A stretch of 64,000 bases of DNA from Mycolicibacterium sp. ND9-15 (GTDB taxonomy: Bacteria > Actinomycetota > Actinomycetes > Mycobacteriales > Mycobacteriaceae), in NCBI RefSeq assembly GCF_035918395.1, contig NZ_CP142362.1, positions 3,013,501-3,077,500 on the forward strand, read 5' to 3'. A program made the translations under genes and the position numbers. This document shows positions 34,762-45,170 of this stretch, one piece after another. Within the stretch, counting starts at the first letter, position 1. Each line of letters opens with the position of its first letter. Below the pieces are notes generated by a model. It saw nothing but the letters and a program-made list of their open reading frames with translations. It made no database searches and had not been told where the DNA came from.

Positions 34762-35559
34762 TCAGGGCGTCAGGGCGACCGAGGCTTCCGCGGTGTAGCA
34801 CAGGAACGTCAGCGTCTCCTCCAGATACAGCTGGACGGTGCCCGCGTCATGCGACAGGTAGCCGATCGACACGTCGGTACCCAGCTGCAGATCGAAATCA
34901 CCGCCGCGGGTCGACAGTACGAATGCGCCGTCGATCGCAGGCGCCCAGATGATGTCGCCGTCGACCAACCTGTGAAGGTGCTCGCGGATCGGATAGCCGT
35001 GCTGGGTGGTCTCGCTCACCTTGGTGTACACCTCGGCCGACAGCAGCACCGAGTAGGGTCCGTCGACACCGGAGAGCCGCAACTCGGACAGCGCCTGGGA
35101 GATGACGTCGGGGATGTCACGCTCGTCGTCGGGCAGCGCGAGCGCCGGGTTGGAGCTGCACGCCCGGATGCCTTCGATCGACGCCGCCTCGTAGCCCTCG
35201 AAGATCGCCCGGTCCTCGGCGAACGCCAGCTTCATGGCGGCGTCCTTGACCGGATCCCAGTCCGAGTCCTGCGAGCCCCGCTCGACGTCGTCGATCGCGC
35301 TGCGGGACACCGTGAACGGCACCCGAAGCCGCACCAGCGGTTTGGCATCTCGCAGGCTCGCGATCACGCCGTCACCGGGAGGGGGCACGTCGCGCAGATG
35401 GCCCGTGCTGATCGCCGCGGTCACCGGCCCGCCCGGTTCGCTGACGTCGATCACCCGTCGTCCGGCGATATGCCGTTTGAACGTCCGGCTCGCCTCCAAT
35501 TCGATTTCGGCCCAGGCGACTTCGGTGACCGGAGCAAGGTCGCGGTAGAGGTTGTTCAT
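34762..35559 (-). CDS. enc: Encapsulin shell protein (Cfp29-type)
   Basis: A 265-residue family 1 encapsulin with HK97-like fold: NNLYRDLAPVTEVAWAEIE at the N-terminus (cargo-binding face), AFAEDRAIFEGYEAASIEGI, and the C-terminal LGTDVSIGYLSHDAGTVQLY then EASVALTP. Sixty copies assemble into a protein nanocompartment in the cytoplasm that holds the peroxidase encoded just upstream. It corresponds to Rv0798c (CFP29). Start is the ATG at 35557-35559 with AAAGGAG 8 nt before; a TTG codon in front is not needed. The ATG shares one base with the peroxidase stop (TGATG), so the two are co-translated. Confidence 0.97.
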   Translation of the reverse strand: MNNLYRDLAPVTEVAWAEIELEASRTFKRHIAGRRVIDVSEPGGPVTAAISTGHLRDVPPPGDGVIASLRDAKPLVRLRVPFTVSRSAIDDVERGSQDSDWDPVKDAAMKLAFAEDRAIFEGYEAASIEGIRACSSNPALALPDDERDIPDVISQALSELRLSGVDGPYSVLLSAEVYTKVSETTQHGYPIREHLHRLVDGDIIWAPAIDGAFVLSTRGGDFDLQLGTDVSIGYLSHDAGTVQLYLEETLTFLCYTAEASVALTP

Positions 35560-36590
35560 CAACGGGCTCCTTTCAGGCTGCCGATTCCGAGCGAGCCCTG
35601 GTATTCGGCGGGAGTGACCACGGTTGCCGACGGCGTGTCCTCGTCGGTGGCCGAACCGGGCAGTGATGGAGGATCATCGAGGAAATCCAGGGCTGGGGCG
35701 AAGAACAGACCACCCGTCAGCGCGGTCGAGAAGTCCAGGATGCGATCGGTGTTGCCGGTCGGATCGCCGATGAACATGTTGTCCAGCATCCGCTCGGTGA
35801 CGGCCGGCGTCCGCGAATATCCGATGAAGTAGGTGCCGAACTCGCCCTTGCCGATCTCGCCGAACGGCATGTTGTGGCGCACGATCTTGAGCTCGTTGCC
35901 GTCGTCGTCCTCGATCACGTTCAGCGCGACATGCGAATTGGCCGGCTGGACTGCATCGTCGAGTTCGATGTCGTCGAGTTTCGTGCGGCCGATCACGCGC
36001 TCCTGCTCCTCGACCGACAACGCGTTCCACGCCGTCATGTCGTGCACGTACTTCTGCACGTGTACATAGCAACCGCCCGCGAAATCGGGGTCCTCGCCGC
36101 CGATCTGGGTTGCCGACCGTGCGAGCGCACCGTCCGGGTTCTCGGTCCCGTCGACGAAGCCCAGCAGATCGCGGTTGTCGAAAAACTTGAACCCGTGGGT
36201 TTCGTCGACGATCGTGATCGCGCCGTCCATCGCTTCGACCAGTTTGGTGGCCAGTTCGAAGCAGACGTCCATCGACTCGGCGCGGATGTGGAACAACACA
36301 TCGCCTTCGGTGGCCGGGGCGTGATGGCGGTCGCCGCGGATCTCGACGAAGGGATGCAGCTCGGCCGGCCGGGGGCCAATGAACAGCCGGTCCCAGGCGT
36401 CGGAGCCGATCGAGGTCACCGCCGAGAGCCGTTTGGCCGGATCGCGAAAACCGATCGCCCGCACCAGTCCCGAGACGCCGGGCAGCGCATCGTGAACCGT
36501 CGACTCCCGGCCGTCGATGATCTTCGCCACCAGGAAGACGGCGGCCGGCGTCAACGGCTCGAGCACCGGCTGCGGCTGGATTTCAGGCAC
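35559..36590 (-). CDS. dyp: Dye-decolorizing peroxidase, encapsulin cargo
   Basis: A 343-residue DyP-type haem peroxidase. GFVDGTENP is the family motif with the catalytic Asp, His (SHVALN region) and Arg (YSRTPAV) follow. The C-terminus ends LGIGSLKGAR, after a flexible Pro/Thr/Asp-rich linker (SATDEDTPSATVV); this is the encapsulation targeting peptide known from mycobacterial DyP. It corresponds to Rv0799c. It is first in the two-gene operon. Peroxide defence inside the compartment is the accepted role. Confidence 0.97.
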   Translation of the reverse strand: MPEIQPQPVLEPLTPAAVFLVAKIIDGRESTVHDALPGVSGLVRAIGFRDPAKRLSAVTSIGSDAWDRLFIGPRPAELHPFVEIRGDRHHAPATEGDVLFHIRAESMDVCFELATKLVEAMDGAITIVDETHGFKFFDNRDLLGFVDGTENPDGALARSATQIGGEDPDFAGGCYVHVQKYVHDMTAWNALSVEEQERVIGRTKLDDIELDDAVQPANSHVALNVIEDDDGNELKIVRHNMPFGEIGKGEFGTYFIGYSRTPAVTERMLDNMFIGDPTGNTDRILDFSTALTGGLFFAPALDFLDDPPSLPGSATDEDTPSATVVTPAEYQGSLGIGSLKGAR

Positions 36591-36639
36591 AACTGGACCC
36601 TAGCGCCCGCGATCTTGAATCACCCGTAAAGATGAAGAG

Positions 36640-37917
36640 ATGGCAGCCAGCGCCCAGGGTTTGTGTAAGTTCATCGACGCGTCGCCGTCGCCCTACCACG
36701 TCTGCGAGACCGTCGCCGAGCGGCTGCGCGCGGCCGGCTTCCGCGAGTTGTCCGAGGCCGCCTCGTGGCCGGCGCGCGCCGCGGACGGCGAATCCCGCAT
36801 CGGCAAGTTCTTCACCGTGCGCGCAGGGTCGCTGATCGCCTGGCGCAGCGCCGACGCGCGGCTACCTTTCCGAATCGTCGGCGCCCACACCGACAGCCCG
36901 AACCTGCGGGTCAAACAGCACCCCGACCGGTTGGTCGCAGGCTGGCGGGTGGTCGCGTTGCAGCCCTACGGCGGCGCATGGCTGAACTCGTGGCTGGACC
37001 GCGACCTCGGTATCAGCGGCCGGCTGTCGGTGCGCATCGGCGATCGCCTGGCGCATCCACTTGTCCGGATAGACGATCCGATCCTGCGGGTCCCGCAACT
37101 GGCCATCCACCTCGCCGAGGACCGCAAGGCCGTCGAACTCAATCCACAGCGCCACGTCAATGCGGTGTGGGGCGTCGGCGCCGGGCCCGGGTCGTTCCTC
37201 GACTTCGTCGCCGAGCGCGCCGGCGTGCGGAGCGACGATGTGCTGGGCGCCGATCTGATGACTCATGACCTGACCCCCTCTCGGCTGGTGGGTGCCGACA
37301 CCGAACTCCTCAGCGCGCCTCGGCTGGACAACCAGGCCACCTGCTATGCCGGACTGGAAGCCTTCCTGGCCGCCGAGCCCAGCAACCACCTGCCGGTGCT
37401 GGTGTTGTTCGACCACGAGGAGGTCGGCTCGCAGTCCGACCACGGCGCACAGTCCGACCTGCTGTCGACGGTGCTGGAACGCATCACTCTGAGCGAAGGC
37501 GGCGGCCGCGAGGACTTCCTGCGCCGGCTGACGGACTCGATGGTCGCCTCCGGCGACATGGCGCACGCCACCCACCCCAACTACCCGGAGCGCCACGAAC
37601 CGGGGCACCTCATCGAGGTGAACGGGGGACCGGTGCTCAAGGTGCAGCCCAACCTGCGCTACGCCACCGACGGGCGCACCGCGGCGGCGTTCGCGCTGGC
37701 GTGCGCGCAGGCCGGGGTGCCGCTGCAGCACTACGAGCACCGCGCCGACCTGCCCTGCGGGTCGACGATCGGGCCGATGACCGGGGCCCGCACCGGTATT
37801 CCGACCGTCGACGTGGGCGCGCCGCAGTTGGCCATGCATTCGGCGCGGGAGGTGATGGGCGCCGACGATGTCGCGGCCTATGCCGCGGCGTTGACTGCGT
37901 TTCTGTCGCCGCAGTGA
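36640..37917 (+). CDS. pepC: M18-family aspartyl aminopeptidase
   Basis: A 425-residue metallo-aminopeptidase. The metal-binding motifs [30 protein letters not shown], and the C-terminal MHSAREVMG are all present, so a two-zinc site should form. It removes N-terminal acidic residues from peptides; cytoplasmic, usually a dodecamer. It corresponds to Rv0800. Divergent from the DyP gene with 49 bp between. Start at the ATG at 36640, after GAAGAG. Confidence 0.95.
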   Translation: MAASAQGLCKFIDASPSPYHVCETVAERLRAAGFRELSEAASWPARAADGESRIGKFFTVRAGSLIAWRSADARLPFRIVGAHTDSPNLRVKQHPDRLVAGWRVVALQPYGGAWLNSWLDRDLGISGRLSVRIGDRLAHPLVRIDDPILRVPQLAIHLAEDRKAVELNPQRHVNAVWGVGAGPGSFLDFVAERAGVRSDDVLGADLMTHDLTPSRLVGADTELLSAPRLDNQATCYAGLEAFLAAEPSNHLPVLVLFDHEEVGSQSDHGAQSDLLSTVLERITLSEGGGREDFLRRLTDSMVASGDMAHATHPNYPERHEPGHLIEVNGGPVLKVQPNLRYATDGRTAAAFALACAQAGVPLQHYEHRADLPCGSTIGPMTGARTGIPTVDVGAPQLAMHSAREVMGADDVAAYAAALTAFLSPQ

Positions 37918-38005
37918 TCCAGGGTCGCGGCGCGTGCCGCGCGACAGTGGGCGCCGACGAAGCTGGGCGCGGGCGTGTGGAAGGTGCCGCCGACGGCGGC
38001 CAACC

Positions 38006-38011
38006 TAGAAT
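38006..38011 (+). promoter_or_regulatory. purL -10 box, leaderless arrangement
   Basis: TAGAAT followed by 6 nt and the purL GTG, without Shine-Dalgarno. The 100-bp gap before it also has GC-rich palindromic pieces (CGCGGCGCGTGCCGCG) that may end pepC transcription. Confidence 0.6.
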
Positions 38012-38017
38012 GGCGTC

Positions 38018-40315
38018 GTGACGTCGGAGCTTACTCACGCACTGGATACCGTCGACCGTGCCGCCGCCACTCCCGATCATCCGCAGCCCTTTCGCGAACT
38101 CGGCCTCAAGGACGACGAGTATCAGCGAATCCGCGAGATCCTGGACCGCAGGCCCACCGACGCCGAACTCGCGATGTACTCGGTGATGTGGAGCGAACAC
38201 TGCTCGTACAAGTCCTCGAAAGTGCACCTGCGCTACTTCGGTGAGACCACCACCGCGCAAATGCGCGAGACGATGCTGGCGGGCATCGGCGAGAACGCCG
38301 GCGTCGTCGACATCGGCGATGGTTGGGCCGCCACCTTCAAGGTGGAGTCGCACAACCACCCGTCGTACATCGAGCCCTACCAGGGTGCGGCCACCGGCGT
38401 CGGCGGCATCGTGCGCGACATCATGGCGATGGGCGCGCGTCCGGTCGCGGTGATGGACCAGCTGCGCTTCGGTGCGGCCGACGCACCCGACACCCGGCGC
38501 GTCGTCGACGGAGTGGTGCGGGGCATCGGCGGATACGGCAACTCGCTGGGACTGCCCAACATCGGCGGTGAAACCGTGTTCGACGCGTCCTACGGGGGCA
38601 ACCCGTTGGTCAATGCGCTGTGCGTCGGGGTGCTGCGCAAGGAGGACCTGCACCTGGCATTCGCGTCCGGCACCGGAAACAAGATCATCCTGTTCGGCGC
38701 CCGCACGGGCCTGGACGGCATCGGCGGCGTTTCGGTACTGGCGAGCGAGACGTTCGGCGGCGACGAGGGCGGCGCGCCGGGACGCAAGAAGCTGCCAAGC
38801 GTCCAGGTGGGCGACCCGTTCATGGAGAAGGTGCTCATCGAGTGCTGTCTGGAGCTGTACGCCAACGATCTGGTTGTCGGTATTCAGGATCTGGGCGGGG
38901 CCGGGTTGTCCTGCGCCACATCCGAACTCGCATCCGCAGGTGATGGTGGCATGTCCATCGAGCTGGACACGGTACCGCTGCGAGCGGCCAACATGACGCC
39001 CGCCGAGATCCTGTCGAGCGAATCGCAGGAACGCATGTGTGCCGTTGTCACGCCCGAAAACGTCGACAAGTTCATGGCCGTCTGCCGCAAGTGGGACGTG
39101 CTGGCCACCGTCATCGGCGAGGTCACCGACGGTGACCGCCTGCAGATCACCTGGCACGGTGAGACCGTCGTCGACGTGCCGCCTCGCACCGTCGCGCACG
39201 AAGGCCCGGTCTACGAGCGGCCGGTCCAGCGGCCCGACACCCAGGACGCGCTCAATGCCGACACCTCGGCCAGGCTGTCGCGGCCGTCCACCGGCGACGA
39301 GCTCAAGGCGACTCTTCTTGCGCTGCTGGGCAGTCCGCACCTGTGCAGCCGGGCGTTCATCACCGAGCAGTACGACCGCTACGTGCGCGGCAACACCGTG
39401 CTGGCCGAGGATGCCGACGGCGGGTTGCTGCGCGTGGACGAGACCACCGGCCGCGGCATCGCGATCTCGACCGACGCGTCGGGCCGCTACACCGCGCTCG
39501 ACCCGTACACCGGCGCGCAGTTGGCGCTGGCCGAGGCATATCGCAACGTCGCGGTCACCGGTGCGACGCCCGTCGCGGTGACGAACTGCCTGAACTTCGG
39601 TTCGCCGGAGGATCCCGGCGTGATGTGGCAGTTCAGCCAGGCCGTGCGGGGACTGGGCGACGGCGCTGCAGCGCTGGGCATTCCGGTCACCGGCGGCAAC
39701 GTCAGCTTCTACAACCAGACCGGCACCACCGCGATCCTGCCGACTCCGGTCGTCGGTGTGCTCGGTGTGATCGACGACGTCCGCCGGCGCATCCCGACCG
39801 GGTTCGGCGAGGAGCCCGGTGAGACGCTGATGCTGCTGGGGGACACCCACGACGAGTTCGACGGGTCCATCTGGGCCCAGGTCACCGCCGATCACCTGGG
39901 CGGTCTCCCGCCCAGGGTGGACCTTGCGCGCGAGAAGTTGCTGGCCGAGGTGCTGACGGCCGCCTCGCGCGACGGGCTCGTCTCGGCCGCGCACGACCTG
40001 TCCGAGGGTGGGCTGATGCAGGCCGTTGTCGAGGCTGCGCTGCGCGGTGAAACCGGTTGCCGCATCGTGCTTCCCGAAGGATCTGATCCCTTTGTGATGC
40101 TGTTCTCCGAGTCGGCGGGCCGAGTGCTGGTCGCGGTGCCCCGCACCGAGGAGAGCAGGTTCCGCGCGATGTGCGAAGCCCGCGGACTGCCCGCGACTCG
40201 CATCGGCGTGGTCGACCAGGCCAGTGACGCGATCGAGGTCCAGGGTCAGTTCACCGTCACTTTGGAGGACCTGCGCAGCACGTCGGAAAGTGTGCTGCCC
40301 GGGTTGTTCGGGTGA
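38018..40315 (+). CDS. purL: FGAM synthase large subunit PurL
   Basis: A 765-residue small-type PurL, which needs separate PurS and Pur[13 protein letters not shown] is the N-terminal signature, [19 protein letters not shown] the ATP/metal site, and [13 protein letters not shown] and [11 protein letters not shown] the later halves. It makes formylglycinamidine ribonucleotide with ammonia from PurQ. The TGA overlaps the GTG of the membrane hydrolase (GTGA), so downstream genes depend on the purL promoter. Confidence 0.97.
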   Translation: MTSELTHALDTVDRAAATPDHPQPFRELGLKDDEYQRIREILDRRPTDAELAMYSVMWSEHCSYKSSKVHLRYFGETTTAQMRETMLAGIGENAGVVDIGDGWAATFKVESHNHPSYIEPYQGAATGVGGIVRDIMAMGARPVAVMDQLRFGAADAPDTRRVVDGVVRGIGGYGNSLGLPNIGGETVFDASYGGNPLVNALCVGVLRKEDLHLAFASGTGNKIILFGARTGLDGIGGVSVLASETFGGDEGGAPGRKKLPSVQVGDPFMEKVLIECCLELYANDLVVGIQDLGGAGLSCATSELASAGDGGMSIELDTVPLRAANMTPAEILSSESQERMCAVVTPENVDKFMAVCRKWDVLATVIGEVTDGDRLQITWHGETVVDVPPRTVAHEGPVYERPVQRPDTQDALNADTSARLSRPSTGDELKATLLALLGSPHLCSRAFITEQYDRYVRGNTVLAEDADGGLLRVDETTGRGIAISTDASGRYTALDPYTGAQLALAEAYRNVAVTGATPVAVTNCLNFGSPEDPGVMWQFSQAVRGLGDGAAALGIPVTGGNVSFYNQTGTTAILPTPVVGVLGVIDDVRRRIPTGFGEEPGETLMLLGDTHDEFDGSIWAQVTADHLGGLPPRVDLAREKLLAEVLTAASRDGLVSAAHDLSEGGLMQAVVEAALRGETGCRIVLPEGSDPFVMLFSESAGRVLVAVPRTEESRFRAMCEARGLPATRIGVVDQASDAIEVQGQFTVTLEDLRSTSESVLPGLFG

Positions 40316-42033
40316 GTGAGAACACCCGGCAACGACACTCCATATACGGCTGGGCGTGGAGCCTGGTCCGCCTCGACTTCGTCGGAGTCGCGTCCGGTGC
40401 GCTGTTCTTCTGTCTGTCGCTGACGCCGTCGTTGCTGCCCCGCGACTGGCTGTTCGCCGGGCTGATCGGCGGAATCAACGCCGCAATCGGCTACGGCATC
40501 GGGGTGTTCATCGGAAAGATGCTGCGCCGCTTCGTATTACAAAATTCCTGGTGGCCCCCGCCGAAGAAGGTGCTCTGGGCGCTCAAGAGCGTCACGGTGG
40601 CACTGTCCGTCGCCGCGAGCGTGCTCATGGTGATCCCGGCCGCGGCATGGCAGCGACAGGTGTCGGCGCTGATGGGCATGGAGGGCCCGGGCACTATCGG
40701 GTATCTGCGCACGCTGGCCCTCGCGTTGCTGGTCGGCGGAGTGTGCGTCGCCACCGCGCGCGTACTCCTCGAAATCATCAAGACGATGGCTCGGTTCTTC
40801 ATCCGGCGTTGGCATCTGCACGACGAGGTGGCGCTGTTCATCGGCACCGCCATTGTCGTCGTGCTAGCCATCACGCTGATCAACGGTGTGTTGGTGCGGG
40901 GCTTCCTCGCCGGTGCCAACCGCGTGTTCCAACCGCAGAACACGGTTACCCGAGAAGGTGTCATCCAGCCGACCGAACCCGAAAGATCGGGCAGTCCAGA
41001 ATCTTTCGCCGCCTGGGACACACTGGGTTATCAGGGGCGCAATTTCGTCGCCACCGGTCCGGACGTCGACGAGTTGACCGACCTCAACGGCGCGCCCGCC
41101 AAGGAGCCGATCCGGGTATACGTCGGGCTGCAGACCGCCGACACCGATGAACAGCGAATGGCGGTACTGCTCAGCGAACTCGAGCGCACCGGCGCCTTCG
41201 ACCGAGAGCTGCTGGTGATCATCCCCACCACCGGCACGGGCTGGATCAATCCCGTCGCGGCGCGGGCGCTGGAGTTGATGTACAACGGCGACACCGCGCT
41301 GGTCGGATCGCAGTATTCGTTTTTGCCGAGCTGGATCTCGTTCCTGGGTGACCAGGAGAAGTCGGTGGTTTCCGGGCGCATGATGATCGAGGCCATCCAC
41401 CGGCGGTGGGAACAACTACCGCAGGACCGGCGGCCCAGACTAGTGCTCTACGGGGAGAGCCTGGGCTCGCTGGGCGGCCAGGGGGCGTTCGAATGGCTGC
41501 CCGACATCTCGCGGATGGGCTTCTCGTCGGTGTTGTGGGTGGGCCCCCCGAACGCCAGCACGCTGTGGAAGGCAATCACCGAGCGTCGCGATCCCGGGAC
41601 CCCCGAAGTCGAGCCGCGTTACGACAACGGCCGCACCGTGCGGTTCTCCCAGGCCACCGACGCGGCAGAGATCGCGAGGGACACGGCCCAGCCGTGGCAG
41701 GGCACGCGCGTGCTGTTCCTGCAGCATGCGTCGGATCCGGTCGTGTGGTGGTCGCCGGACCTGCTGTTCACCCAGCCGGACTGGTTGCGTGAGCCGCCCG
41801 GCCTGGACCGCACCGCGTCCATGCGGTGGTACCCGATCGTGACGTTCGGGCAGGTGGCCGCCGACATGACCAATGCGAGTTCGGTGCCGGCAGGCCACGC
41901 CCACAACTACGGCGATCTCGTGCTCGACGGGTGGGTCGCCGTCGCGCCGCCGGAGGGCTGGACGCCCGAGGACACCGAGCGGGTCCGCACCGCGCTGACC
42001 AAAACCGAAGCCGAGGACGGGCCGGAATACTGA
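40312..42033 (+). CDS. Membrane-anchored alpha/beta-hydrolase of the Abhydrolase_9 type
   Basis: A 573-residue protein. Residues 20-200 hold five or so transmembrane helices ([36 protein letters not shown], and others), matching the N-terminal membrane domain of this family. The soluble C-terminal domain has [25 protein letters not shown] and the nucleophile motif [10 protein letters not shown], with HGH-like AGHAHNYGD near the end as the probable His. It is an actinobacterial envelope-associated hydrolase of unknown substrate. Start GTG overlaps purL; stop overlaps the CPBP gene ATG (TGATG). Confidence 0.88.
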   Translation: MSENTRQRHSIYGWAWSLVRLDFVGVASGALFFCLSLTPSLLPRDWLFAGLIGGINAAIGYGIGVFIGKMLRRFVLQNSWWPPPKKVLWALKSVTVALSVAASVLMVIPAAAWQRQVSALMGMEGPGTIGYLRTLALALLVGGVCVATARVLLEIIKTMARFFIRRWHLHDEVALFIGTAIVVVLAITLINGVLVRGFLAGANRVFQPQNTVTREGVIQPTEPERSGSPESFAAWDTLGYQGRNFVATGPDVDELTDLNGAPAKEPIRVYVGLQTADTDEQRMAVLLSELERTGAFDRELLVIIPTTGTGWINPVAARALELMYNGDTALVGSQYSFLPSWISFLGDQEKSVVSGRMMIEAIHRRWEQLPQDRRPRLVLYGESLGSLGGQGAFEWLPDISRMGFSSVLWVGPPNASTLWKAITERRDPGTPEVEPRYDNGRTVRFSQATDAAEIARDTAQPWQGTRVLFLQHASDPVVWWSPDLLFTQPDWLREPPGLDRTASMRWYPIVTFGQVAADMTNASSVPAGHAHNYGDLVLDGWVAVAPPEGWTPEDTERVRTALTKTEAEDGPEY

Positions 42034-42656
42034 TGCGAGCGAACAAGGTTCGCGCCACCGCGGTGGCGACCGCCCTGGTGACCTGGAGTTTCGTCGCACC
42101 CCGGGTACGGTTCCATCCACTGTGGAACGCCGCGCTGGGCGCCGGGGTGTATGCGCTCGCCCGTCCCCCGCTGGGACTGCGTCCGCCCGCACTGTGGTCC
42201 GGTCTGCGCTACGGCCTCGCGGCCGGATCCGTGATCGGGCTGGGGGTGGCGGTCGCGACGGCGATCCCGCCGGTGCGGCGCGGAATGGCTGCGCGCGAAC
42301 TGCCCGACCATCCCGTGCGCTGGATGGCACTCGACATTCCGATGGGCACCGTGTGGCCCGAGGAGGTCGCCTACCGGGCGATGCTGGGCAACGCGGCCGA
42401 GAACGCGTTTGCACCGGTCGGCGGTCGGCTGCTGCAGTCGGTGGCGTTCGGCTTGTGGCACATCATGGACGCCCGCCTGACCCGAAACCCGGTGCTGGGC
42501 ACGGTCCTTTTCACCGGCGTCGCGGGCTGGGCGTTCGGATGGCTGCACGCGCGGTCGGGCAGCCTGCTCGCGCCGATGCTGGCCCACCTGGCCGCCAACG
42601 AGGCCGCGGCACTGGCGGCGCTGACGGTTCAGCGGCGCATAGAGTCCCGGTCATGA
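42033..42656 (+). CDS. CPBP intramembrane metalloprotease (Rce1-like)
   Basis: A 207-residue membrane protein. The CPBP motifs are in order: [10 protein letters not shown] (EExxxR), FGLWHIMD (FxxxH) and the last [12 protein letters not shown] (HxxxN), so the metal site looks intact. It resembles Rv0804. CPBP proteins cleave peptides inside or at the membrane; substrates here unknown. It is coupled on both sides: TGATG with the hydrolase upstream and ATGA with the SDR downstream. Confidence 0.88.
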   Translation: MRANKVRATAVATALVTWSFVAPRVRFHPLWNAALGAGVYALARPPLGLRPPALWSGLRYGLAAGSVIGLGVAVATAIPPVRRGMAARELPDHPVRWMALDIPMGTVWPEEVAYRAMLGNAAENAFAPVGGRLLQSVAFGLWHIMDARLTRNPVLGTVLFTGVAGWAFGWLHARSGSLLAPMLAHLAANEAAALAALTVQRRIESRS

Positions 42657-43444
42657 GCACAGCCGAACTCTTGCGTTCGCGCACCTTCGTCGTGACCGGT
42701 GCTGCATCAGGCATCGGTCTGGCCACCGCTAGGCGGCTGATCGCCGATGGCGGCACGGTGATCGGTGCGGACCTGGCCGAACCGCACGAGGACCTGGGTG
42801 ACCGGTTCGAGTTCGTCGGCGCCGACGTCACCGACGAGTCCGCCGTGTCCTCGGTGTTCGCCGCGGTGAACGGTCGTCTCGACGGTGTCGTGCACTCGGC
42901 GGGGGTGGCCGGCGGAGGGCCGGTGCACCTGCTCGAGCGCGCCGAGTGGGACCGTGTCGTCGGGGTCAACCTCACCGGGACGTTCCTGGTGGCCAAGGCC
43001 GCGCTGGCGAAGATGATCGAGCAACCGCGTGTGGACGGAGAACGGGGCTCGATCGTCACCCTGGCCAGCGTCGAAGGACTGGAGGGCACTGCCGGCGGCA
43101 GCAGCTACAACGCCGCCAAGGGAGGCGTCGTGCTGCTCACCAAGAACATCGCGCTCGACTACGGTCCCAGCGGTATCCGCGCGAACGCGATCTGTCCCGG
43201 CTTCATCGACACCCCGATGCTGCAGAGCGTGATGGGGCTGGAAGGGATGGCGGGCCCGCTGCGCTCCATCACCGAAGAGCACGCTCTGCAGCGGCGCGGC
43301 AGGCCGGACGAGATCGCCTCGGTCGCAGCGTTTCTCGTCTCACCCGATGCGTCGTTCGTCACCGGCCAGGCGATCGCGGTCGACGGCGGTTACACCGCCG
43401 GTCGGGACCATGGCGTGGTCAAGCTGTTCGGTTTCCCCGACTGA
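42653..43444 (+). CDS. Short-chain dehydrogenase/reductase
   Basis: A 263-residue [20 protein letters not shown] is the cofactor motif, and [21 protein letters not shown] holds the Tyr-x-x-x-Lys. The acidic Asp after the second strand (GADLAEP) suggests NAD use. The end [12 protein letters not shown] is usual for SDRs. Substrate unknown. It is the last gene of purL-hydrolase-CPBP-SDR and is convergent with the MCE gene, 4 bp between stops. Confidence 0.9.
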   Translation: MSTAELLRSRTFVVTGAASGIGLATARRLIADGGTVIGADLAEPHEDLGDRFEFVGADVTDESAVSSVFAAVNGRLDGVVHSAGVAGGGPVHLLERAEWDRVVGVNLTGTFLVAKAALAKMIEQPRVDGERGSIVTLASVEGLEGTAGGSSYNAAKGGVVLLTKNIALDYGPSGIRANAICPGFIDTPMLQSVMGLEGMAGPLRSITEEHALQRRGRPDEIASVAAFLVSPDASFVTGQAIAVDGGYTAGRDHGVVKLFGFPD

Positions 43445-43448
43445 CGTC

Positions 43449-44657
43449 TCACGGGTTGATCGTGAGTTCGCCGATCTGACGGCCCCACACGTACTCGATG
43501 AACAACGGCTGGCCGAGCTCGGCGTGGTTGTACGGCGCGATGCTGGCACCGGTGTCCATCACCAGGTAGGGCGCCGGGTACAGGTCGCGGCTGACGTCCT
43601 GCCAGCAGCCCGGACGTCCTTCCGGGCCGCCGGTGGCGTTGACGCGCGGCAGGTTGTCCGGGTAGATATACGGATTGCCGGCCCCGCCCAGGATGCCGCC
43701 GCCACCGGTCAGTGAATAACCGTTGCCGCCCAACGTCTTTGCGACCCGCGGTTGCACTTCGCTGAAGTTCTGAATCGTGCAGAACAGGGCGGGGCTGTGG
43801 TAGTCCAGCAGTTTGGACGTCGACACCAGGTCCGCGGCGCCGCGCACCAGGTACGGCCCGGAGCGTTTGAACGTGTCGGCCCCCGCGTCGGCGAATCCGA
43901 GTGCGCCCATCAGGGCGGCGTCGACGTCGGAACGCCGTTCGTTGAACGTGCGCGCGGACGTCACCGCGTCCCGCAAGCCGTCCCACAGGTCCGGGGACGC
44001 GTCGGCGTACACCTCGGCGAGGTCGGCCAGCAGGTGGGTGTCCGCACGTAGCGCCGGCATCCGGGCGTTGAGGTCGTCGAGGATCCGGTTGCCGTTGCGC
44101 AGCGACTCCCCGAAGCGGTCACCGCCCACCCCTGCGAGCGCCTCCGCCGTAGCGGCCAGGGTCTGGTTCAGCTTGATCGGGTCGACCTGCTCGGCGAGCG
44201 CGATGACCGTCTCGAACACGGTGTTGAACTCGGTCGTCACCGCGGAGACGTCGATGACATCTCGGTCCGTGATATGTTGTGGCGACGCGCTTTCCGGTGA
44301 AGTGAACGAGATGTACTTGTTGCCGAACACCGTGGTGGCGCGAATTTCGGCGCTCACGTTCACCGGAATACCTTCCAGATAGCGGGGATTGACGTCGAGT
44401 GTCAGTTCCGCCTGATGCCCGTCGTCGGTGTCGACGAGCGATATTCCGCTCACGCGCCCGATCTCCACACCGTTGTAGGTCACTTTCGCTCCCCGTTCGA
44501 CGACCAGTCCAGCGCGCGGTGCCAGCAGGGTCAGTTGCGCCTTACGGGTCAGGTCGCCGCGGAACTGGAGATAGAGGAGGGCAGCCGCGAAGATGGTGAT
44601 GATCAGAAACACCGCACCGGCCACCTTGTACGGCGGCTTGTGGCGGTCGACGACCAT
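43449..44657 (-). CDS. Stand-alone MceA-type MCE-family protein
   Basis: A 402-residue protein. Residues 9-30 (YKVAGAVFLIITIFAAALLYLQFRG) are the single N-terminal membrane anchor. The MCE domain follows, with ARAGLVVERGAKVTYNGVEIGRV-type sequence and TTVFGNKYISF, then the helical part (DPIKLNQTLAATAEAL, LDDLNARMPALR), and the end matches Mce1A: LPRVNATGGPEGRPGCW and YVWGRQIGELTINP. MCE proteins form a lipid-importing tunnel across the envelope. Normally mceA is in an eight-gene operon with yrbE genes; here it stands alone, so it may join complexes encoded elsewhere. Start ATG at 44655-44657. Confidence 0.92.
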   Translation of the reverse strand: MVVDRHKPPYKVAGAVFLIITIFAAALLYLQFRGDLTRKAQLTLLAPRAGLVVERGAKVTYNGVEIGRVSGISLVDTDDGHQAELTLDVNPRYLEGIPVNVSAEIRATTVFGNKYISFTSPESASPQHITDRDVIDVSAVTTEFNTVFETVIALAEQVDPIKLNQTLAATAEALAGVGGDRFGESLRNGNRILDDLNARMPALRADTHLLADLAEVYADASPDLWDGLRDAVTSARTFNERRSDVDAALMGALGFADAGADTFKRSGPYLVRGAADLVSTSKLLDYHSPALFCTIQNFSEVQPRVAKTLGGNGYSLTGGGGILGGAGNPYIYPDNLPRVNATGGPEGRPGCWQDVSRDLYPAPYLVMDTGASIAPYNHAELGQPLFIEYVWGRQIGELTINP

Positions 44658-44673
44658 TTTGAGACAGTAGGTT

Positions 44674-45069
44674 ATGGCCGCCCGTCCTACTGCCGATCCG
44701 GCGAAGACACGTGCGGCGGTCGCGGCGCTGGCCGACTGGTTGCGCGATGATCGGCAGCCGCCTCCGCCCAGAACCGAACTCGCCGAGGCGGTTCGGTTGA
44801 CGGCTCGCACGCTCGCCGCGGTGGCTCCTGGTTCCAGCGTCGAGGTCCGCGTGCCGCCGTTCATCGCGGTGCAGTGCATCGCGGGTTCGGCACACCGGCG
44901 CGGCAATCCGCCCAACGTGGCCGAGACCGATCCGCGGACCTGGCTCCTGCTCGCCGCCGGGGTGCTGTCGGTGGACGACGCGACCGCGATCGGGGCGTTG
45001 CGGCTCTCCGGTGCCCGGGCCGGCGAAATCGGCCAGTGGCTGCCGTTGGTGGCCGTCGAGGAGGGGTAG
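44674..45069 (+). CDS. Sterol-carrier-family-like protein
   Basis: A 131-residue protein, one domain, like the bacterial SCP-2-related proteins that precede purF in mycobacteria (Rv0807). Features: ALADWLRDD, LARTLAAVAPGSSVEVRVPP and ALRLSGARAGEIGQWLPL. A small hydrophobic ligand pocket is expected by family, but binding is unproven. It is divergent from the MCE gene by 16 bp; TAGGTT directly before the ATG may be a -10 box, though it would be too close for this ATG. Confidence 0.78.
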   Translation: MAARPTADPAKTRAAVAALADWLRDDRQPPPPRTELAEAVRLTARTLAAVAPGSSVEVRVPPFIAVQCIAGSAHRRGNPPNVAETDPRTWLLLAAGVLSVDDATAIGALRLSGARAGEIGQWLPLVAVEEG

Positions 45070-45125
45070 GTGTGGCACACGCAACACCTTGGGTTGCGAA
45101 TTCCATGATTGACCGGTTCTGTACG

Positions 45126-45142
45126 TAGACTGAAGCGGTCTA
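45126..45142 (+). promoter_or_regulatory. purF promoter with dyad over the -10
   Basis: TAGACT at 45126-45131 is a -10 box. It is the left arm of the dyad TAGAC-N7-GTCTA that ends at 45142 and would cover the start of transcription. Unlike the other purine genes here, purF has a leader of about 30 nt with GGGAG 11 nt before its GTG. The dyad is a possible operator at the first committed step of the pathway. Confidence 0.5.
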
Positions 45143-45170
45143 CCCATTCCGCCCTGGGAGCAGCCATATC

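Noticed and set aside
37637..39994. A 785-codon open frame on the minus strand across pepC and purL
   Set aside because: Antisense shadow in high-GC DNA. Composition is Arg/His/Gly/Val-rich without family resemblance, while the plus strand encodes clear PepC and PurL.
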